Positions 1-6,036 of a stretch of 7,248 nucleotides of DNA are shown one piece after another. The notes under the pieces were generated by a model. It had not been told where the DNA came from. It saw only the letters and a list, made by a program, of their open reading frames with translations, and did not search any database. The stretch is from an archaeon (GTDB lineage: Archaea; Hydrothermarchaeota; Hydrothermarchaeia; Hydrothermarchaeales; JALUUU01), in NCBI GenBank assembly GCA_027021185.1, contig JALUUU010000205.1:1-7248 (forward strand), in the 5' to 3' direction. A program made the position numbers and the translations under genes. The first letter of the stretch is position 1. Each line of letters begins with the position of its first letter.

Positions 1-279
1 GCTCACTATTTTCGCGGCCGCATACCTGTGGGCAGCTATCAAAGCTGTATTCTGAAGATATTTGTTAGCCCCTATGTGGTCGAAGTGCTCATGGGTGTTT
101 ATAACCAAGTCAATGTCATCCAGGGAAGTGCCTACTTTTTTTAAGGCGTCTCTCAGGCTTTGTAGATGCTGAGCTACTCCCGGGTCTATCAAGACCTTCA
201 GGCCTTCCCCTGTGACCATGTATGAGTGGCTGCCAGGCTTTTGTGCCTTTAGCATGAAAACTCCGTCTAGGATCTCCAT
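1..279 (-). CDS. Metallo-beta-lactamase-fold hydrolase (N-terminal part, runs off window)
   Basis: The first 93 residues of an MBL-fold metallohydrolase; the C-terminus lies beyond the left edge. The metal-binding motif NTHEHFDHIGAN is at residues 61-72 (His63, His65, Asp67, His68), preceded by the strand and turn VLIDPG at 29-34. IAAH near residue 84 is the position after this motif where the family usually has a short beta strand. This fold covers hydrolases such as glyoxalase II-like enzymes, and the fragment is too short to choose a substrate. The start chosen is the ATG at 279, because a TATA-like box at 304-313 would place the transcript start about 3-5 bases before it, giving a nearly leaderless mRNA. 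It is divergent from the RNA gene at 458. The family call is firm; the exact function is unknown. Confidence 0.9.
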   Translation of the reverse strand, partial: MEILDGVFMLKAQKPGSHSYMVTGEGLKVLIDPGVAQHLQSLRDALKKVGTSLDDIDLVINTHEHFDHIGANKYLQNTALIAAHRYAAAKIVS

Positions 280-303
280 ACAGTCCCGGATACCTGGGGA
301 GAC

Positions 304-313
304 GATATAAAAG
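304..313 (-). promoter_or_regulatory. Archaeal TATA-like promoter for the MBL-fold gene
   Basis: Read on the minus strand this is CTTTTATATC, a good match to an archaeal TATA box. Its centre is about 29 bases upstream of the ATG at 279, so transcription would begin at or just before the start codon. Position and composition are seen directly; use as a promoter is inferred. Confidence 0.6.
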
Positions 314-426
314 TAATTGAGATACGGCCTCAAAAAATATGAAAAATAAGTCCATAGTATGAATCAGGGCATAACCCAGGCATACTGAGGGGTTGCACTT
401 GAAGTAAAGGTTGGACGATAGAAAAG

Positions 427-438
427 AATTTATTATAT
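427..438 (+). promoter_or_regulatory. Archaeal TATA-like promoter for the structured RNA
   Basis: The plus strand reads AATTTATTATAT. The centre of the AT-rich core (about 433) is 25 bases before position 458, the first base of the long terminal helix of the RNA. That is the normal archaeal TATA-to-start distance and supports an independent plus-strand transcript. No open reading frame follows it on this strand that could be its target. Confidence 0.6.
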
Positions 439-457
439 GCTGTTTAATATTGTTAGT

Positions 458-607
458 GCGGGTTCGATTCGAGGACGCCGGGACGGTTTGTCTCTGATAA
501 ACCGCTCCGGGCTGCGCGCTCGCTCTTCGGAGCAGGCACGCGGGAAAGGAAGCCACTCGCGACCTTCGGGACGTGAGAGGTAACCTTTCGACTCGGGTCG
601 AACCCGC
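458..607 (+). ncRNA. Candidate structured non-coding RNA, four-way junction, about 150 nt
   Basis: Folding by eye gives a compact four-helix RNA. P1 pairs 458-473 with 592-607 as 16 continuous pairs, including two U-G wobbles. P2 is 478-510 with a 9-base loop. P3 is 512-543, capped by a UUCG tetraloop at 526-529. P4 is 544-589, capped by a second UUCG at 565-568, with A-A mismatches at 555/578 and 562/571 and a 3x3 loop AAG/UAA at 550-552/581-583. Junction linkers are GACG (474-477), G511, none between P3 and P4, and GA (590-591). Plus is the better strand: both loops are cUUCGg only in this sense, there are six G-U pairs against three A-C mismatches (reversed on the other strand), a TATA box lies upstream and a T-rich tract downstream. 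I find no tRNA, 5S, SRP or RNase P core motifs. The function is unknown. The structure is convincing, but expression is inferred. Confidence 0.75.
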
Positions 608-616
608 TTTCATTTT
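608..616 (+). terminator. T-rich terminator of the structured RNA
   Basis: TTTCATTTT follows directly after the 3' strand of helix P1. Archaeal RNA polymerase commonly stops at T-rich tracts, so the RNA probably ends here. The tract overlaps the last codons of the convergent bioY gene, whose TGA stop occupies 610-612. Confidence 0.5.
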
Positions 617-1434
617 GACGTTGACGTGACCAACTTAGTGAAAACAGCCACGCTCAGCAAGAAGGGGAGGAAATACCAGAGAGTCTCAGAGACTAGGTTT
701 CCCGCACTCACCTCTTGAAGGCTCATGGCTTTCAGGATAAGGAGAGACAAGAAGAACAAGGCCAGTATAAGGGTGAGCGCCGCCCCGGGTAGTCGGAAAT
801 TATGGGGATTTTTAACATCCCCCTCGCCGTTGTACGCCTCTTTGGGCAGAATCGCCGCCGCTATGGCTAGGACAGCCGCCGCCTTTATGATGTCACCTGG
901 GATAAAAGGCAGCACGGCCATGAGCATGGTTTTCTGGAATCCTGTGCCCAACAGTATGGACAGCTGAAGGGCGCCCAGGATGTAGATCACGGCAACCCCG
1001 AAGAGGAGAAGGCACAGCTGAAAAGCCGTTCTCCTAGACGAAACATATTTCTCTATGAAGTAGCCGATTGCCGCCGCCGCTACGACGAATCCGATCAAGT
1101 AGCCCCCCGTTACTCCTGTTAGAACTGAGAGGCCGCCGTTGGAGAAGGCCGGCATCCCAGCCTTAGGGGCGAACCAGGGCATCCCCGCCGCGCCTAACGC
1201 CACGTAGAGGCCCTGGCTGAGGCCTGCATATCTCCCGAGAAATACTCCGGTGAGGAGAACGAAGAAAACTTGGCCTGTTATGGGCACAGGAGTGAAAGGC
1301 AGGTATATTTTTACCTGGGCACCTATTCCGGTGAGTCCCGCGAAGAACAGAGCCAGGAGAAATTTGTAGGTAAACCCTGCCTCGTATACCGTTTTATAGA
1401 AGCTGTACCTTATATCCGCGTATCTCAACTCCAT
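610..1434 (-). CDS. bioY: BioY biotin transporter (ECF S component), C-terminally extended
   Basis: Integral membrane protein that binds biotin and brings it into the cell, alone or with a shared ECF energising module. Family marks, numbered from the ATG at 1434 (274 residues): TPVPITGQ at 48-55, FLGRYAGLSQG near 66-75, VTGGYLIGF at 108-116, and FIPGDIIKA at 177-185, the last containing the conserved Asp and Lys near the substrate site. Hydrophobic segments fill residues 24-195, as in ordinary BioY proteins of about 190-200 residues. About 75 further residues follow, with two more probable membrane helices at 217-236 and 251-268; this is unusual. ATG 1434 is preferred over the in-frame TTG at 1440. 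The gene lies 33 bases after birA on the same strand and has its own TATA box and candidate BirA operator. No ATPase or transmembrane ECF partner genes are in the window. Confidence 0.92.
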   Translation of the reverse strand: MELRYADIRYSFYKTVYEAGFTYKFLLALFFAGLTGIGAQVKIYLPFTPVPITGQVFFVLLTGVFLGRYAGLSQGLYVALGAAGMPWFAPKAGMPAFSNGGLSVLTGVTGGYLIGFVVAAAAIGYFIEKYVSSRRTAFQLCLLLFGVAVIYILGALQLSILLGTGFQKTMLMAVLPFIPGDIIKAAAVLAIAAAILPKEAYNGEGDVKNPHNFRLPGAALTLILALFFLSLLILKAMSLQEVSAGNLVSETLWYFLPFLLSVAVFTKLVTSTSK

Positions 1435-1465
1435 GGTCAACCTTGTTTTTAGTAGCGGTTAACGT
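1434..1465. promoter_or_regulatory. Candidate BirA operator in front of bioY
   Basis: Imperfect inverted repeat: TGGTCAACC (1434-1442), 14-base spacer, GGTTAACGT (1457-1465). From memory, the known biotin operator has half-sites close to TTGTWAACC and GGTTWACAA separated by 14-16 bases. Each half here matches about 7 of 9 positions and the spacing is right. The site covers the expected bioY transcript start and start codon and abuts the TATA box, so bound BirA would block initiation. The neighbouring birA encodes the matching DNA-binding domain. Binding itself is inferred. Confidence 0.7.
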
Positions 1466-1477
1466 ATTTATATTTTT
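1464..1477 (-). promoter_or_regulatory. TATA-like promoter of bioY, overlapping the birA stop codon
   Basis: The minus strand reads AAAATATAAATACG. The predicted start is near 1444, about 10 bases before the ATG at 1434. The TAA stop of birA (1468-1470) lies inside this element, so bioY can be transcribed separately from birA or by read-through from it. Confidence 0.55.
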
Positions 1478-2445
1478 CCCACGTGGAGACAGTCCCCTGA
1501 GATGATTTTCTCTATCCTCCCGTTTTCCAGCTCAATGAGCAGGGCGCCGTTATCCGCAACATCTAAGGCAAGACCCTCAATGGTTCTGCCATGGGTGACC
1601 ACCCTCACTCTCTTGCCCAAGGTAGAGGACAGACGCCTCCACTCATCCAGGACTACTGATCCACCTTTCTCATTGAGGCCGTCATAGGTCCTCTCCAGCT
1701 CCTCTAAAACATGCTTAAGGAGCACGACCCGGGAAACCTTTCGACCCAGCTCTGCCTTCACCGTGGTGGCGAGATGCCTGAACTCCATGGGGAAGTCCTT
1801 CACCTCATTATTGACGTTTATCCCTATACCCCCTATAACATAGTTAACCACGTCCATCTCAGCATCGAGCTCGGTCAGTATGCCGCAAACTTTTCTTCCA
1901 TCTACGAGAACATCGTTAGGCCATTTCAGGTGACACCTTAGGCCTTCCCTGAGGAGGGCCTTCGCCACCCCTACCCCCAGCATCAGCGCCAGCAATGGAA
2001 CCTCCCCGGGGGTCATATCTGGGCGGAGAATGATGGAGAACCACAGCCCCCCTCGGGGTGAGAACCACTCCCTGCTCATCCTCCCCCTTCCCCTAGTCTG
2101 CATCTCAGCTATGACGAGAGTCCCCTCGGGAGCCCCTTGAGAAGCCAATTCTTTAGCGACATCGTTGGTGGAAGCCACCTCCTCGAAGTACACTATTTTT
2201 CTGCCAAAAACCCTAGTCCTCAATCCCCTCTTTATCTCCTGGGGAAAAATGACATCAGGGGTTTTAACCAGCCTGTAGCCCCTTCTGGGCACGGCCTCTA
2301 TACTATACCCTCTGGAGCGGAGAGACTTAACGGCCTTCCACACCGCGGTTCTTGACACCCCCAATTCAGAGGCCAGCTTCTCCCCTGATATGAAGTCATA
2401 CTTCTCAGACAGGAGCCTGAGAACATTAAATTTAAGGTCCTCCAT
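1468..2445 (-). CDS. birA: BirA: biotin-protein ligase with DNA-binding domain (biotin repressor)
   Basis: Bifunctional protein of 325 residues. It activates biotin with ATP to biotinyl-AMP, transfers it to the acceptor lysine of a carrier protein, and its N-terminal winged helix binds DNA. Domains: helix-turn-helix about 14-45 with recognition segment SRTAVWKAVKSL, wing at 52-60; catalytic domain about 80-270 with TRGRGRMSREW (118-127, the adenylate-binding loop), KWPNDVLVDGRKVCGILTE (174-192) and GGIGINVNN (205-213); small C-terminal beta domain from about 275. Length matches E. coli BirA (about 320). The clear acceptor nearby is PycB Lys535. As a class II ligase it probably represses bioY through the inverted repeat at 1434-1465. 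The ATG at 2445 follows a TATA-like box at 2470-2477 at a leaderless distance. The cupin gene diverges 32 bases away. Confidence 0.95.
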   Translation of the reverse strand: MEDLKFNVLRLLSEKYDFISGEKLASELGVSRTAVWKAVKSLRSRGYSIEAVPRRGYRLVKTPDVIFPQEIKRGLRTRVFGRKIVYFEEVASTNDVAKELASQGAPEGTLVIAEMQTRGRGRMSREWFSPRGGLWFSIILRPDMTPGEVPLLALMLGVGVAKALLREGLRCHLKWPNDVLVDGRKVCGILTELDAEMDVVNYVIGGIGINVNNEVKDFPMEFRHLATTVKAELGRKVSRVVLLKHVLEELERTYDGLNEKGGSVVLDEWRRLSSTLGKRVRVVTHGRTIEGLALDVADNGALLIELENGRIEKIISGDCLHVGKI

Positions 2446-2447
2446 GA

Positions 2448-2459
2448 TTTAATATTAAA
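2448..2459 (+). promoter_or_regulatory. TATA-like element and perfect 12-base palindrome upstream of the cupin gene
   Basis: TTTAATATTAAA is its own reverse complement. Its centre is 25 bases upstream of the cupin ATG at 2478, the right place for a TATA box of a leaderless mRNA, and it starts 3 bases from the birA start codon. A GGAG at 2464-2467, 10 bases before the ATG, could instead be a ribosome binding site on a longer transcript. AT-rich palindromes arise easily, so a regulatory role for the symmetry is only possible. Confidence 0.45.
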
Positions 2460-2469
2460 ACAAGGAGTA

Positions 2470-2477
2470 GATAAATC
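2470..2477 (-). promoter_or_regulatory. TATA-like promoter of birA
   Basis: The minus strand reads GATTTATC and ends exactly at the base before the cupin ATG. Its centre is about 28 bases upstream of the birA ATG (2445), which predicts a leaderless birA mRNA. The two divergent genes thus share a 32-base control region in which each promoter sits next to the other gene's start. Confidence 0.4.
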
Positions 2478-2819
2478 ATGGGGAAACAGGTTATCATTCA
2501 GCGGAAAGGAGAGTGTGTGAAGGAGATCCGCCTGGGAAAAGTGCCCGTGCGGCTCCTTACCAGAACCGAGGGTCTCGAGAGCATGATAGTTGAGATGCCC
2601 CCTGGGGAAGAAATCCCCAGAGTCTACAGCCATCCAGGGGAAGAAATCAGGATAGTGCTGAAGGGCACCGTTGAGGTCGAGGTTGAGGGTGAGAAGTACG
2701 TCCTTAATGAGGGAGACGTGATGTGGCACAAATCAGAGCTCAAACATGTTATAAGAAACCCCGGGAAAACCAAGGCCGTGTATTTCTCCGTGAATCTGCC
2801 GCCATCACTTTCCTGGTGA
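2478..2819 (+). CDS. Small single-domain cupin protein
   Basis: A 113-residue cupin barrel of the cupin_2 type. Motif 1 is seen as PGEEIPRVYSHPGEEIRIVL followed by KG, but the first of the usual two histidines is Tyr; the second His and the Glu are kept. Motif 2 is GDVMWHKSELKHVIRN, with its His. The protein therefore keeps three of the four usual metal ligands. Small stand-alone cupins can be metal-dependent enzymes or ligand sensors, and nothing here identifies a substrate. It is the only plus-strand protein gene in the window, divergent from birA and overlapping the last 15 bases of pycA tail to tail. The start ATG has a TATA-like box 25 bases upstream and a GGAG 10 bases upstream. Confidence 0.85.
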   Translation: MGKQVIIQRKGECVKEIRLGKVPVRLLTRTEGLESMIVEMPPGEEIPRVYSHPGEEIRIVLKGTVEVEVEGEKYVLNEGDVMWHKSELKHVIRNPGKTKAVYFSVNLPPSLSW

Positions 2820-4283
2820 CTTTTTCTTGTAGTTCATATAAGCGCCCACGGCGGCGCTGATGGCCACGACTTTTCTGTCTTCCTTGAAGAACTCCGCCAG
2901 CCTCGCAGCCCTGGCCTCGTCCTCCTCTATTATCTTCGGGATCTCATCCAGGATGCCCTCATCGTCTATGAAGCTTGTGCTCAGATCTCCCTTGATAAAG
3001 GCGGGGTTCCTCATAACCGCCTTATGGAAGGGTATATTCGTGGTTACCCCGGTTATTATGTACTCTGATAGAGCCCGCCCCATCCTGGCGATGGCTTCAT
3101 CCCGGGTTCTTCCCCAGGCCACGAGCTTGGATATCATGGAGTCGTAGTATGGGGATATGGTGTAGCCCATCCTCACACCGGAGTCTATCCTTATGCCTGG
3201 GCCACCGGGTGAGCGGTACTTAGTTATCTTCCCCGGAGAGGGGGTAAAGTCGTTCAATGGGTCTTCGGCGTTAACCCTGCACTCGATGGCGTGGCCGTGG
3301 ATTCTGACATCTTCTTGGTCTATGCTCATGCCCTCTCCCGAGGCTATCAGGAGCTGCTCCTTCACCAAATCGATACCGGTGGTTATCTCTGTGATAGGAT
3401 GCTCCACCTGGAGGCGGGCGTTTATCTCAAGGAAGTAGAAGTTCCCGTCTGAGTAGATGAATTCCACCGTTCCGGCGTTAACGTATCCGATGGAGGCAGC
3501 CGCCCTCACGGCCAAGAGCCCCATCTCCCTCCTCAGCCCCGTAGTCATTATCGGGGAAGGGGTTTCCTCTATAAGCTTCTGATGCCTGCGCTGAATTGAG
3601 CACTCCCTCTCATTGAGGTGAATAACCCTGCCGTCGTCCGCGAGGATCTGAAACTCGATATGCCTGGGCTTGGGCAGGTACTTCTCCACGAATAGGGTGC
3701 CGTCTCCGAAGGCCGAGGCGGCCACGGCTTTAGTTGACTCGAAGACTTTCTCCAGCTCCTCCGCCTTGTTCACGACCTTCATCCCTATGCCGCCGCCACC
3801 CGCGGACGCCTTCAAAACCACGGGGTAGCCGATATCCTCAGCCACCCGAAAGACGTCATCTATCCCCTTGACCTCTCCCCCTGATCCGGGTACGACAGGC
3901 ACACCTGCCTTATCCATGACCTTTCTCGCCTCTATCTTGCTCCCTATCATGGCCATGGCCCTGCTCGATGGGCCGATGAAGGTTATCCCATGATCCTCGC
4001 ATGCCTTGGCGAATTTAGGGTTCTCTGATAGAAATCCGTATCCAGGATGAACTGCCTCTGCACCGCTTTTTTCAACAACTTCTAGGATGGCGTCGATGTT
4101 GAGGTAGCTCTGGCTGGCCGGAGCGGGGCCTATAAGGTATGCCTCGTCAGCGTACTTAGAATGGAGGGCGTGCTTGTCTGCCTCTGAGAAAACGGCGACA
4201 GTAGAGATTCCCAGCTCGCGACAGGCCCGCATAACGCGGATAGCGATTTCTCCCCTGTTAGCAACAAGAATCTTGCTGAACAT
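2805..4283 (-). CDS. pycA: Pyruvate carboxylase subunit A (biotin carboxylase)
   Basis: ATP-grasp enzyme of 492 residues that uses ATP and bicarbonate to carboxylate biotin carried on PycB, in the cytoplasm. Visible motifs: N-terminal KILVANRGEIAIRVMRA (4-20), HPGYGFLSEN (79-88), the glycine-rich ATP loop KASAGGGGIGMKVV (158-171), HIEFQI (208-213), the bicarbonate and catalytic region NERECSIQRRHQKLIEE (224-240), and NARLQVEHPITE (288-299) with Arg290. The core matches bacterial AccC (about 450 residues); the extra ~40 residues ending in AISAAVGAYMNYKK resemble the tail common in archaeal PycA. It starts at ATG 4283 with no gap after the pycB stop (TAGATG), so translation is probably coupled. 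The same family serves acetyl-CoA and propionyl-CoA carboxylases, but the adjacent PycB makes pyruvate the likely substrate. Confidence 0.93.
   Translation of the reverse strand: MFSKILVANRGEIAIRVMRACRELGISTVAVFSEADKHALHSKYADEAYLIGPAPASQSYLNIDAILEVVEKSGAEAVHPGYGFLSENPKFAKACEDHGITFIGPSSRAMAMIGSKIEARKVMDKAGVPVVPGSGGEVKGIDDVFRVAEDIGYPVVLKASAGGGGIGMKVVNKAEELEKVFESTKAVAASAFGDGTLFVEKYLPKPRHIEFQILADDGRVIHLNERECSIQRRHQKLIEETPSPIMTTGLRREMGLLAVRAAASIGYVNAGTVEFIYSDGNFYFLEINARLQVEHPITEITTGIDLVKEQLLIASGEGMSIDQEDVRIHGHAIECRVNAEDPLNDFTPSPGKITKYRSPGGPGIRIDSGVRMGYTISPYYDSMISKLVAWGRTRDEAIARMGRALSEYIITGVTTNIPFHKAVMRNPAFIKGDLSTSFIDDEGILDEIPKIIEEDEARAARLAEFFKEDRKVVAISAAVGAYMNYKKKSPGK
2820..2828 (+). terminator. 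Possible T-rich terminator after the cupin gene
   Basis: CTTTTTCTT begins right after the TGA of the cupin gene at 2817-2819. Short T tracts end transcription in archaea. It lies inside the 3' end of pycA on the other strand, where it also encodes lysines, so it may simply be coding sequence. Confidence 0.35.
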
Positions 4284-5993
4284 CTACTTCACTACCATGA
4301 GGACTGTCCCCGGCGATACGGTGGTGCCCTCAGACACAAATATTTCCTTAACGACACCGCCGTGGGGGGCTACGACATCGTTCTGCATTTTCATGGCCTC
4401 CAGTACCGCCACAACGTCACCCTTCTTCACGGCCTGACCGACCCCCACCTTTACCTTCAGGATCATTCCCTGCATGGGCGCCACTATTCCGCCGTCCACC
4501 TTCTGGGGCTCAGGCTCCTGCTCCTTTATGTCTATGAATCCTCCCCTGGGCTCCACTTTGACGTGATAGCTTTCACCGTCAACCTCCACCACGAACTCCG
4601 TGGGGATGCCCCCCTCCTCTTCCCCAGCAGTCTTGGGGGACCTAAGGGGCTCCTCCTGGAGCTCTCCCTTCAGGAACTTGGGAGCCAGCGCGGGATACAG
4701 GGCGTAGGTAAGGATATCCTCCTCGGTCTTGGCGATGCCCAGGTTCTCGGCCTCCTTCTTCATCAACTCGTACTGGGGCTCTAATAGGTCAGCCGGCCTG
4801 CATGTGATGGGCTTCTCTGAGCCGATTATCTTAGCCATTATCTTCTGATCAATCTCTCCCGGGGGCCTGCCGTACAGGCCTCGGACGTAATCCCTCACCT
4901 CCTTGGGCACCACTTTATAGCGCTCTCCCACGAGGACGTTCATCACCGCCTGGGTGCCGATTATCTGGCTCGTAGGGGTTACGAGGGGGGGATAGCCCAG
5001 GTCTGCCCTAACCCTCGGGGTCTCTTTAAGGACCTCCTCATACTTGTCCAGGGCGTTCTGCTCTTTGAGCTGGGATATGAGATTTGAGAGCATGCCGCCG
5101 GGGATCTGGTAGAGCAACACGTTTGTATCGACGGCCTCTGAGATGGGGTCAAGGATCCCCTCGTACTTCTTCCGCACCTCTTTGAAGTAGGCGGTTATCT
5201 CGGTGAACTTCTCTAGGGAGATGCCTGTATCGTAGGGCGTTCCCTCAAGGCTGGCCACCATGCTCTCAGTGGGGGGCTGAGAGGTTCCCCAGGCAAAGGG
5301 GGAGAAGGCGGTGTCGATGATGTCCACCCCGGCCTCGCATGCGGCAAAGTAGCTGGTAGGAGCCATGCCGCTGGTGCAGTGGGAGTGAAGATCGATTGGG
5401 ATGCTCACCTCTTTTTTAAGGGCCTTGATCAAGTCATAGGCTGCTTTGGGGGATATCAAGCCGGCCATGTCCTTTATGCAGAGGGAGTCGCATTCCATGG
5501 CCTCAAGTTCCTTGGCAAGGGCCACGAAGGACTCGATGGTGTGGACGGGGGAAATAGTGTAGCATATCGCTCCTTGGACGTGGGCGTCCATCCTCTTGGC
5601 GACCTTGATGGAGAGCTCCATGTTGCGGAGGTCGTTGAGGGCATCGAAGACCCTGATGATGTCAACGCCGTTCTCCACGCTCTTCTCCACGAACTTCTCC
5701 ACGATGTCGTCGCTGTAATGCTTGTATCCAACGAGGTTCTGCCCCCGGAGAAGCATCTGCGTTGGGGTGTTCTTCATGTGCTTCTTGAAGGTCCTGAGGC
5801 GCTCCCATGGATCCTCGTTTAAGTAGCGTATGCAGGAGTCGAAGGTCGCTCCTCCCCACACCTCGAGGGAGAAGAACCCTACCTCGTCCATCCTCTCAAT
5901 AATAGGCAGCATATCACGCATCCGCATCCTCGTCGCGAGGAGAGACTGATGCGCATCCCTGAAAGTCGTGTCAGTTAGCTTTACCTTCACCAA
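4284..5993 (-). CDS. pycB: Pyruvate carboxylase subunit B (carboxyltransferase plus biotin carrier)
   Basis: Transfers the carboxyl group from biotin to pyruvate, giving oxaloacetate (569 residues). Domains: carboxyltransferase TIM barrel about 1-300 with LTDTTFRDAHQSLLATR (6-22, Asp8 metal ligand), RVFDALNDLRN (114-124), CIKDMAG (172-178, Lys174 being the lysine carbamylated in this family) and DLHSHCTSGMAP (201-212, His203 and His205 metal ligands); conserved PycB/OadA C-terminal region about 300-450; an acidic, Pro-rich linker at 455-500; and a biotinyl carrier domain from about 501 with EAMKM at 532-536, biotin on Lys535. Oxaloacetate decarboxylase alpha chains share this layout, but no sodium-pump beta subunit is nearby and pycA is fused in the operon, so carboxylase is preferred. 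The start is TTG 5993 or GTG 5990; no ATG is available close by. Confidence 0.93.
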   Translation of the reverse strand: MVKVKLTDTTFRDAHQSLLATRMRMRDMLPIIERMDEVGFFSLEVWGGATFDSCIRYLNEDPWERLRTFKKHMKNTPTQMLLRGQNLVGYKHYSDDIVEKFVEKSVENGVDIIRVFDALNDLRNMELSIKVAKRMDAHVQGAICYTISPVHTIESFVALAKELEAMECDSLCIKDMAGLISPKAAYDLIKALKKEVSIPIDLHSHCTSGMAPTSYFAACEAGVDIIDTAFSPFAWGTSQPPTESMVASLEGTPYDTGISLEKFTEITAYFKEVRKKYEGILDPISEAVDTNVLLYQIPGGMLSNLISQLKEQNALDKYEEVLKETPRVRADLGYPPLVTPTSQIIGTQAVMNVLVGERYKVVPKEVRDYVRGLYGRPPGEIDQKIMAKIIGSEKPITCRPADLLEPQYELMKKEAENLGIAKTEEDILTYALYPALAPKFLKGELQEEPLRSPKTAGEEEGGIPTEFVVEVDGESYHVKVEPRGGFIDIKEQEPEPQKVDGGIVAPMQGMILKVKVGVGQAVKKGDVVAVLEAMKMQNDVVAPHGGVVKEIFVSEGTTVSPGTVLMVVK

Positions 5994-6010
5994 TGTTATC
6001 GACCTTTTAT

Positions 6011-6025
6011 CTAATTGCCAATTAG
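6011..6025. promoter_or_regulatory. Perfect 15-base palindrome in the pycB promoter
   Basis: CTAATTGCCAATTAG: two 7-base arms around one central base. It lies directly downstream of the TATA-like box and just before the predicted transcript start (about 6005), the classic place for a repressor to block initiation. It does not resemble the biotin operator at 1434-1465, so a different regulator is implied. The symmetry is seen; function is inferred. Confidence 0.5.
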
Positions 6026-6036
6026 CGAATATAATC
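6025..6036 (-). promoter_or_regulatory. TATA-like promoter of the pycB-pycA operon
   Basis: The minus strand reads GATTATATTCGC, preceded by an A-rich stretch that could act as the TFB recognition element. The expected start is near 6005, giving a leader of about 12 bases before TTG 5993. This is the only good candidate upstream of the operon. Confidence 0.55.

Noticed and set aside
356..386. Inverted repeat AGTATG / CATACT with a 19-base loop
   Set aside because: Only six pairs around a long loop in AT-rich sequence; no C/D-box pair or terminator context fits.
458..607. tRNA, 5S rRNA, RNase P or SRP RNA; also a riboswitch for bioY
   Set aside because: GGTTCGATTC at 461-470 resembles a tRNA T-loop box, but no five-pair T stem, D arm or acceptor forms. 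The 5S, RNase P and SRP core motifs are absent. It lies downstream of bioY on the opposite strand, so it cannot be a bioY leader.
116..613. Minus-strand open frame of 165 codons across the region between the MBL gene and bioY
   Set aside because: It is the antisense of the structured RNA and runs over the MBL promoter in another frame. The composition is Arg/Ser-rich low-complexity with no family features.
2298..2729. Minus-strand open frame of 143 codons across birA and the cupin gene
   Set aside because: It is a shadow of two well-supported genes and has no recognisable domain.
4362..5822. Long plus-strand open frames antisense to pycB (4362-4784 and 5379-5822)
   Set aside because: They arise from the codon bias of pycB, whose family match is clear over the full length; they show only Leu/His/Gly-rich shadow sequence.
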